A stretch of DNA of 64,000 bases, from contig JAGCPB010000020.1 in NCBI GenBank assembly GCA_017642425.1, forward strand, positions 62,001 through 126,000, given 5' to 3'. The notes beneath the pieces were generated by a model. That model searched no databases, was not told the DNA's origin, and saw only the letters and a list, made by a program, of their open reading frames with translations. The position numbers and the translations under genes were made by a program. The stretch's first letter is position 1, and every line of letters starts with the position of its first letter. Positions 58,276 through 64,000 of the stretch are shown piece by piece. The DNA comes from Bacteroidaceae bacterium (GTDB lineage: Bacteria; Bacteroidota; Bacteroidia; Bacteroidales; Bacteroidaceae).

Positions 58276-60291
58276 ATGAGAAAAGTTATAGCATATGCAG
58301 TTGCAATGGCACTTGTGTGCCTTGGTATACAGGCTCAGGAGAGCTCCGTAGTACCTGACCTTAAGAGCCCTGACGGCCGTCTGGTGGTGTCATTCAATCT
58401 TACGGGAACCGACAGCCCTACCTATTCGGTTAAGTATGACGGCAAGCAGATGCTTGAGGATTCCCCCATAGGCATCATGCTTGATATGGGGTCCAAACCC
58501 ACTCTTGAGGGATTGCCTCAAGGGCGAGAGGCCGCCAATGGTGACTTTACCAGGAATCTCAGTCTGGTAAAATGCAGCACTGAGAGCTCTCAGGTGGATT
58601 ATACCATGGACCGTATCAAGACGGCTCATGTCAGTCACGCATACAACGCTGCCGTGATAGAGTTGCAGAATGCCGCAAACCAGAACATAGAGTTTGAGTT
58701 CCGTGTAAGCGACAATGACATAGCTATCCGTTATAACATTCCCAAACCGCGTCAGCGTGCCAGCACGCGTGTGCTGTTTGAGAACACCGGTTTCCGTTTC
58801 CCCGACGGCACAACCACATTCCTCACTCCGCAGAGTGACGCAATGATTGGCTGGCAGCGCAGCAAGCCCAGTTATGAGGAGGGATATTCTCGTGACGGTG
58901 AGATGAATGTACGTTCACAGTATGGTCACGGTTACACATTCCCCGGTCTGTTCCATGTGGGACAGAACGGTTGGGTGCTGCTTTCAGAGACCGGTGTGAG
59001 CAGCAGCTACTGCGGTTCACGCCTGGGCGACTGCAAGGACAATACCTACAAGATTGAGTTCCCCATGCCCGATGAGAACAACGGCATTGGTACCGTATGT
59101 CCCGCATTCCGTCTGCCGGGTTCAACTCCATGGCGTACAATCACCGTGGGTGCTGACCTCAAGCCGATAGTTGAGACCACGGTAATGTGGGATTATGTGG
59201 AGCCGCTCTATGAGGCACACCATGATTACAAGTACGGCCGCAGCACCTGGAGCTGGATTGTATGGCAGGATGCTTCATGCAACTGGGACGATCAGGTCAA
59301 GTTCATAGACCTGGCCAGCGAGATGGGTTGGGAGTATATCCTTATTGATGCCGGTTGGGACCAGAACATAGGCTACGAGCGTATGGAGCAGCTTATCAAA
59401 TACGCCAATTCCAAGAAAGTAGACGTGTTCCTTTGGTACAGTTCAAGCGGTTACTGGAATGATATAGTACAGAGCCCCATCTGCAAGATGGATAACTCAA
59501 TCATCCGCAAGCAGGAGATGGCCTGGCTTGAGAAGGTTGGCTGCAAGGGAATCAAGGTTGATTTCTGGGGCGGCGACAAGCAGGAGACCATACGTCTCTA
59601 TGAAGAGGTGCTTTCTGATGCCAATGACCATGGTATCATGTGCATATTCCACGGCTGCACACTGCCTCGCGGCTGGGAGAGAATGTATCCCAACTACGTA
59701 GGTTCTGAGGCTGTCCTGGCATCGGAGAACATGTACTTTGGTCAGGGCGCATGTGATGAGGAGGCATTCAAGGCCACTCTCCATCCGTTTGTACGCAACA
59801 CAGTGGGTTGCATGGAATTTGGCGGCTGCTTCATGAACCGTATCCTCAACAAGCAGAACAGCGGACGCGGATCACAGCTCAAGACCACTCCGATATTCCA
59901 GATAGCTACAGAGGTTATATTCCAGAACCCAATCCAGAACATAGCCATCTGCCCCAACAATCTGGAGGATGCCCCCAAGATATGTATGGACTGGCTGCGT
60001 GACGCTCCCACCACCTGGACCGAGACACGTTTCCTGGACGGCTATCCCGGCAAGTATGTGATTCTGGCACGCAAGAGTACTGACGGCCGCTGGTTCGTGG
60101 CAGGCCTGAACGCTACAGGAGAGGTTATCAAGAGCAAGATTGACCTTTCATTCCTGAGTGACGGCGATGTTCAGTTATATACTGATGACAAGAAAACTAT
60201 GGAGCCTACGTTGAGCACACTCAAACTCAAGACCAGAAAGCCGTACGAGTTTGTAATGCAGCCCAGCGGCGCTACAATGATAATGAAGTGA
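58276..60291 (+). CDS. GH97 alpha-glycosidase, retaining-type residues
   Basis: A 671-residue exported enzyme (signal peptide MRKVIAYAVAMALVCLGIQAQ). GH97 layout: N-terminal beta-sandwich (about 25-275) with PDGRLVVSFNL and DNDIAIRYNIP, a TIM barrel with YILIDAGWD near 354, GIKVDFWGGDKQ near 426 and NFHGCTLPRGWE-like FHGCTLPRGWERMYPN near 457, then a C-terminal domain (about 580-671) with GRWFVAGLNA. Asp429 in KVDF sits where retaining GH97 enzymes have their nucleophile, so an alpha-galactosidase-like retaining mechanism is more likely than the inverting SusB type. Substrate is not established. Confidence 0.88.
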   Translation: MRKVIAYAVAMALVCLGIQAQESSVVPDLKSPDGRLVVSFNLTGTDSPTYSVKYDGKQMLEDSPIGIMLDMGSKPTLEGLPQGREAANGDFTRNLSLVKCSTESSQVDYTMDRIKTAHVSHAYNAAVIELQNAANQNIEFEFRVSDNDIAIRYNIPKPRQRASTRVLFENTGFRFPDGTTTFLTPQSDAMIGWQRSKPSYEEGYSRDGEMNVRSQYGHGYTFPGLFHVGQNGWVLLSETGVSSSYCGSRLGDCKDNTYKIEFPMPDENNGIGTVCPAFRLPGSTPWRTITVGADLKPIVETTVMWDYVEPLYEAHHDYKYGRSTWSWIVWQDASCNWDDQVKFIDLASEMGWEYILIDAGWDQNIGYERMEQLIKYANSKKVDVFLWYSSSGYWNDIVQSPICKMDNSIIRKQEMAWLEKVGCKGIKVDFWGGDKQETIRLYEEVLSDANDHGIMCIFHGCTLPRGWERMYPNYVGSEAVLASENMYFGQGACDEEAFKATLHPFVRNTVGCMEFGGCFMNRILNKQNSGRGSQLKTTPIFQIATEVIFQNPIQNIAICPNNLEDAPKICMDWLRDAPTTWTETRFLDGYPGKYVILARKSTDGRWFVAGLNATGEVIKSKIDLSFLSDGDVQLYTDDKKTMEPTLSTLKLKTRKPYEFVMQPSGATMIMK

Positions 60292-60308
60292 CTATCTGTT
60301 AAATAAAA

Positions 60309-60905
60309 ATGTATATGAAAAAGGTTTCAATTATTCTGACTGTGGTTGCACTATGCGTGCTCACAGCATCATGCGGTGTTCTTGGAGCAGGCGGTAACGG
60401 TTCAGGTTCCGTAAACGGTCAGCAGTCCGGTGCAGCTCTTAAGAGTCTCTATTCACAGTACAAGACTGACGGAAAGGTTGACCTGACCAACTTGAACAAT
60501 GTGATCAGTATGGCTCAGCTTGTAAACGGAATACAAGGTCTCAAGGGTATTGATGACAAGAGCCGTTTCTATACGGATTTTGCTACCGGACTGATACTTG
60601 GATCAAACAATCTGGTTACACAGCAGACCTCAAATCCTGTTACCAATACATTGCAGACATTGGTTTCGGGCACTGACCTTACGGCAATTGCAGCTGCAGG
60701 ACTGGCTGCCGCAGCCCAGACCCAGCAGGCTCAGCAGGCCGCCACTCAGACCCAGCAGGCTGCAACCCAGACTCAGCAGGCAGCTGCTACAACAGGCAAC
60801 AATGTGGCAAATACGGTAGCTGCAATATCAGAGACTACAGCAGGTGTATCAAACACCCTGTCATCACTGGCTACCATATTCAGCCTCTTTGGCGGTGGTA
60901 ATTAA
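60309..60905 (+). CDS. Repeat-containing lipoprotein of unknown function
   Basis: A 198-residue protein with a lipobox (CVLTASCG, Cys22 lipidated). Residues 30-130 are a small globular part with LKSLYSQYKTDGKVDLTNLN and GIDDKSRFYTDFATGLILGS; it then has a low-complexity Gln/Ala/Thr segment (about 133-165) made of the unit TQTQQAA, and an Ala/Ser/Thr-rich tail ending FSLFGGGN. Start may be Met1 or Met3 (MKKV). It resembles small Bacteroidetes lipoproteins annotated as DUF4923-like only loosely. It follows the GH97 gene by 17 bases and precedes a strong terminator. Confidence 0.65.
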   Translation: MYMKKVSIILTVVALCVLTASCGVLGAGGNGSGSVNGQQSGAALKSLYSQYKTDGKVDLTNLNNVISMAQLVNGIQGLKGIDDKSRFYTDFATGLILGSNNLVTQQTSNPVTNTLQTLVSGTDLTAIAAAGLAAAAQTQQAQQAATQTQQAATQTQQAAATTGNNVANTVAAISETTAGVSNTLSSLATIFSLFGGGN

Positions 60906-60928
60906 TCTGACAGCCAATAGCTGACAGC

Positions 60929-60970
60929 AAAAGTAATAGCGGCGCTGATGTGCCGTTATTACTTTTTTTT
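60929..60970 (+). terminator. Intrinsic terminator of the lipoprotein transcript
   Basis: AAAAGTAATAGCGGC (60929-60943) pairs with GCCGTTATTACTTTT (60952-60966), 15 bp with one G-U, an eight-base loop and a T-tract. It can act on both strands. Confidence 0.88.
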
Positions 60971-61008
60971 ATTAACTTCGCGGGTTGAAAATAACGCACT
61001 GAAAAATA

Positions 61009-62520
61009 ATGGAATTAAGTGATCAGGAACAATTCAGGAGAGAGAGTCTGAACGAGTTGCGCGCCATGGGTATAGACCCCTATCCCGCAGCAATGTATCC
61101 CACCAACGCTTTCGCCGCCGAGATAAAAGATAACTTCAAGGATGATGACGCTGAACCGCGTCAGGTCTGCATAGCCGGACGTATGATGAGCCGCCGTATC
61201 ATGGGTAAGGCTTCGTTCATAGAGCTTATGGACTCTACAGGCCGTATTCAGGTCTATGTTACCCGTGATGACATCTGTCCCGATGAGGAGGACAAGGAGA
61301 TGTACAACAAGGTATTCAAGAAACTCCTTGACATAGGTGATTTCATTGGCATAGAGGGATTCGTGTTCCGCACACAGATGGGTGAGATCACCGTTCACGC
61401 CAAGAAACTGACAGTACTCAGCAAGTCGCTGCGTCCGCTGCCTATAGTAAAGTACAAGGACGGCGTGGCATATGACAAGTTTGATGACCCGGACCTGCGT
61501 TACCGTCAGCGTTACGTTGACCTGGTGGTAAATGAGGGTGTAAAGGAGACTTTCCTTAAACGCACCAAAGTAATCCGTACCCTTCGCTCGGTTCTGGATG
61601 AGGCCGGTTACACAGAGGTTGAGACCCCGATACTTCAGCCCATACCAGGAGGTGCAAGCGCACGTCCGTTCATTACGCATCACAACACCCTTGACATAGA
61701 CCTTTATTGCCGTATAGCAACTGAGCTATACCTTAAGCGTCTTATCGTAGGCGGCTTTGAGGGCGTTTATGAAATTGGCAAGAACTTCCGTAACGAGGGT
61801 ATGGACCGCAACCATAATCCTGAATTTACCTGCATGGAGCTTTATGTAGCTTACAAGGACTACAACTGGATGATGGATTTCACAGAGAAACTGCTTGAGA
61901 AGATTGCCATTGCCACCAACGGTACCACCAAGGTCAAGATTGGTGACAATGAGGTTGATTTCAAGGCACCGTACCGCCGTCTGCCTATCCTGGAGGCCAT
62001 CAAGGAGAAGACAGGATATGACCTGGAGAGCATGAGTGAAGATGAGATGCGTGAGGTTGCAAAGAAGGTTGGTGTTGAGGTAACACCCTCCATGGGCAAG
62101 GGCAAGCTCATAGACGAGATATTCGGTGAGACCTGTGAGGGCACATTCATCCAGCCCACTTTCATCACTGATTATCCGGTTGAGATGTCACCCCTTACCA
62201 AGATGCACCGCAGCAAGCCCGGACTGACCGAGCGTTTTGAGCTCATGGTAAACGGCAAGGAGCTGGCCAATGCCTACAGTGAGTTGAATGACCCCATTGA
62301 TCAGTATGAACGTTTCCAGGACCAGCTGCGTCTTAGCCAAAAGGGTGATGACGAGGCTATGTTCATAGATCAGGACTTTGTACGTGCATTGGAATATGGC
62401 ATGCCTCCTACAAGCGGAATAGGTATTGGCATAGACCGTCTGGTTATGCTTATGACCGGACAGCAGGCAATCCAGGAGGTGCTGTTCTTCCCGCAGATGA
62501 AACCCGAATCAAAAGACTGA
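61009..62520 (+). CDS. lysS: Lysyl-tRNA synthetase, class II
   Basis: Charges tRNA-Lys. The 503-residue protein has the OB-fold anticodon-binding domain (about 55-150, VCIAGRMMSRRIMGKASFIEL) and the class II core: motif 1 around RSVLDEAGYTEVETPIL, motif 2 FRNEGMDRNHNPEFTCMELY near 262 (in part) and motif 3 GIGIGIDRLVMLMTG near 472. Some Bacteroidales LysS proteins have a C-terminal extension; this one stops right after the core (QVLFFPQ-like VLFFPQMKPE). gpsA and pgi follow closely. Confidence 0.96.
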   Translation: MELSDQEQFRRESLNELRAMGIDPYPAAMYPTNAFAAEIKDNFKDDDAEPRQVCIAGRMMSRRIMGKASFIELMDSTGRIQVYVTRDDICPDEEDKEMYNKVFKKLLDIGDFIGIEGFVFRTQMGEITVHAKKLTVLSKSLRPLPIVKYKDGVAYDKFDDPDLRYRQRYVDLVVNEGVKETFLKRTKVIRTLRSVLDEAGYTEVETPILQPIPGGASARPFITHHNTLDIDLYCRIATELYLKRLIVGGFEGVYEIGKNFRNEGMDRNHNPEFTCMELYVAYKDYNWMMDFTEKLLEKIAIATNGTTKVKIGDNEVDFKAPYRRLPILEAIKEKTGYDLESMSEDEMREVAKKVGVEVTPSMGKGKLIDEIFGETCEGTFIQPTFITDYPVEMSPLTKMHRSKPGLTERFELMVNGKELANAYSELNDPIDQYERFQDQLRLSQKGDDEAMFIDQDFVRALEYGMPPTSGIGIGIDRLVMLMTGQQAIQEVLFFPQMKPESKD

Positions 62521-62532
62521 CAATATAGAATC

Positions 62533-63534
62533 ATGGCAATTCCACAAGGTAAACTGGCTATAATGGGTGGTGGCAGTTGGGCTACGGCCATTGCCAAGAT
62601 TCTGCTCTCCACCGAGGATTCCATCAACTGGTACATACGCCGTGATGACCGCATAGCTGATTTCAAGCGGCTCGGACATAACCCGGCATATCTTACCGGC
62701 GTTCAGTTTGATGTGAACCGCATAAACTTCTCATCGGATATCAACCAAATTGTCCAGGACTCTGACGTGTTGGTTTTTGTGACTCCGTCACCTTATTTCA
62801 AGAGCCACATGAAAAAGCTAAAGGTTAAGCTCAGGGACAAGTTCGTGGTATCGGCCATTAAAGGTATCGTGCCCGATGACAACCTGCTCATGTCGGACTA
62901 TTTCCACCGTTACTACGGTGTTCCCATGGAGAACATTGCTGTGGTAGCCGGTCCTTGCCATGCCGAGGAGGTGGCGCTGGAGCGTCTTTCATACCTTACT
63001 GTAGGATGTCAGGAGATTGAAAATGCGCAGGATATTGCCCGCAAGCTGACCAATTCATATGTAAAGACATCGGTATCACAGGATGTGGCGGGAATTGAGT
63101 TCAGTTCCGTGCTCAAGAATGTATATGCCATTGCCGCAGGAATCTGCAGCGGACTCAAATACGGTGACAACTTCCAGGCGGTGCTTATGTCAAACGCCAT
63201 ACAGGAGATGAACAGTTTCCTGGCTACGGCGCGTCCCATGCCTAACCGTGCGGTCAATGATTCAGTCTATCTGGGTGACCTGCTTGTTACCGGTTATTCA
63301 AATTTCAGCCGTAACAGGGTGTTCGGAACAATGATAGGCAAAGGCTACTCCGTAAAGGCCGCCCAGCTTGAGATGGAGATGATTGCCGAGGGCTATTACG
63401 GAACCAAGTGCATGAAGGAGATAAATGAGCATTACCGTGTCAACATGCCCATACTTGATGCCATATACAACATTCTGTATGAGCATATTTCGCCGGTAAT
63501 TGAGATAAAACTGCTTACTGATTCATTCAAATAG
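62533..63534 (+). CDS. gpsA: NAD(P)+-dependent glycerol-3-phosphate dehydrogenase
   Basis: Makes sn-glycerol-3-phosphate for phospholipids. The 333-residue protein has the Rossmann loop LAIMGGGSWATAIAKIL near residue 8, VFVTPSPYFKSHM near 79, SAIKGI near 113, VVAGPCHAEEVALERLSYLT near 137, GIEFSSVLKNVYAIAAGI near 189 (with the catalytic Lys) and NRVFGTMIGKG near 259. The usual GPSHA reads GPCHA here. It is 12 bases after lysS and 18 bases before pgi. Confidence 0.94.
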   Translation: MAIPQGKLAIMGGGSWATAIAKILLSTEDSINWYIRRDDRIADFKRLGHNPAYLTGVQFDVNRINFSSDINQIVQDSDVLVFVTPSPYFKSHMKKLKVKLRDKFVVSAIKGIVPDDNLLMSDYFHRYYGVPMENIAVVAGPCHAEEVALERLSYLTVGCQEIENAQDIARKLTNSYVKTSVSQDVAGIEFSSVLKNVYAIAAGICSGLKYGDNFQAVLMSNAIQEMNSFLATARPMPNRAVNDSVYLGDLLVTGYSNFSRNRVFGTMIGKGYSVKAAQLEMEMIAEGYYGTKCMKEINEHYRVNMPILDAIYNILYEHISPVIEIKLLTDSFK

Positions 63535-63552
63535 AAAAAATTAAAAGGGACT

Positions 63553-64000
63553 ATGATAAAGGTTGATATTTCAAAGATTCAGGGTTTTATTCCCTGTAAC
63601 GCTATCAAGGCGCTTGAGCAGGAGATAAAGGACTCCATCCTTATGCTTGAGAAAGGCAATGGTGCAGGCAATGATTTTATCGGTTGGATGAATCTGGCCT
63701 CAGGGATGGACGCAGGTCTGCTTGATTCCATAGAAGATGCCGCCCGTGTGTTGCGTGATAACTGTGAGGTGGTCATTGTGGCCGGAATAGGCGGCAGTTA
63801 TCTGGGCTCACGTGCCGTAATTGAGGCTTTGAGCAATAGTTTTGGACAACTTATCCAGGACAGTAAGAACCCGCAGATACTCTTTGCCGGTCATAATATC
63901 AGTGAGGATTACCTGTATGAACTTACAGAGTATATCAAAGGAAAGAAGTTTGGCGTAATCAACATATCAAAGTCTGGTACTACTACTGAGACCGCCTTGG
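63553..64000 (+). CDS. pgi: Glucose-6-phosphate isomerase (partial, runs off right edge)
   Basis: Interconverts glucose-6-phosphate and fructose-6-phosphate. ATG at 63553 opens a frame to the window edge, 149 codons. The N-terminus [14 protein letters not shown], the helix region with [10 protein letters not shown], the phosphate-binding [18 protein letters not shown] near residue 76 and the start of [13 protein letters not shown] near 137 identify the family without doubt. The adjacency lysS-gpsA-pgi supports the call. Confidence 0.93.
   Translation, partial: MIKVDISKIQGFIPCNAIKALEQEIKDSILMLEKGNGAGNDFIGWMNLASGMDAGLLDSIEDAARVLRDNCEVVIVAGIGGSYLGSRAVIEALSNSFGQLIQDSKNPQILFAGHNISEDYLYELTEYIKGKKFGVINISKSGTTTETAL

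Overview
This looks like a chromosomal segment of a Bacteroidales bacterium (Bacteroides/Prevotella-like; the genus cannot be settled by reading). The evidence is consistent: many genes are preceded by the Bacteroidetes -7 box TAnnTTTG rather than a Shine-Dalgarno site; a MurF-alanine racemase fusion is present; Bacteroidales-type neighbourhoods occur (lysS-gpsA-pgi, lptD-asnA-ung, etfB-etfA-acyl-CoA dehydrogenase, trkH-trkA-dxs); and GH2, GH97 and GH94 carbohydrate enzymes are encoded. Base composition is moderate, with a visibly AT-richer patch at about 10.9-13.6 kb. Nearly all of the window is coding.

Layout. 1-9.4 kb is housekeeping on the plus strand: murF, an SGNH hydrolase, folP, the diadenylate cyclase cdaA, groES-groEL, then purN-deoD-prmC-recX-comF. 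9.4-14.6 kb is more accessory: a 264-bp repeat with 18-bp terminal inverted repeats, queA, a lipoprotein, a HipBA-type toxin-antitoxin pair, a HAD phosphatase and a second, inverted partial copy of the same repeat. 14.6-20.7 kb has etfB-etfA-acyl-CoA dehydrogenase, a MATE exporter and an ArgE-like M20 deacylase. 20.8-22.9 kb has a probable independent small RNA (promoter, structured body, strong terminator) followed by an AAA ATPase plus DUF4435/Toprim-like pair that resembles PARIS anti-phage systems in its parts. 22.8-27.6 kb (minus) is a tightly overlapping dxs-trkA-trkH operon.

27.7-35.5 kb (plus) has the MurF-Alr fusion, then two sugar transporters of different families with a cellobiose phosphorylase, i.e. 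import and phosphorolysis of a beta-glucan disaccharide; the phosphorylase stop codon lies inside a third structured inverted-repeat element. 35.7-40.4 kb (minus) has folB, a B12-dependent ribonucleotide reductase and dnaA. 40.8-48.6 kb (minus) is the least understood part: one operon with two tandem copies of a two-gene cassette (polytopic membrane protein of the DUF6057 type plus a beta-propeller lipoprotein with one CxxCH motif), ending in a cell-wall amidase.

48.8-64 kb (plus) has a GH2 beta-galactosidase, an HD-domain protein, lptD, asnA, ung, a tRNA-Arg(CCG) on the minus strand, an outer-membrane barrel-like protein, a GH97 alpha-glycosidase, a Gln/Ala/Thr-repeat lipoprotein, lysS, gpsA and the start of pgi. 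Best candidates for something undescribed are the duplicated heme-motif/membrane-protein operon, the small RNA beside the AAA-DUF4435 pair, and the family of structured inverted-repeat elements. Family assignments were made by reading motifs; no database search was run.
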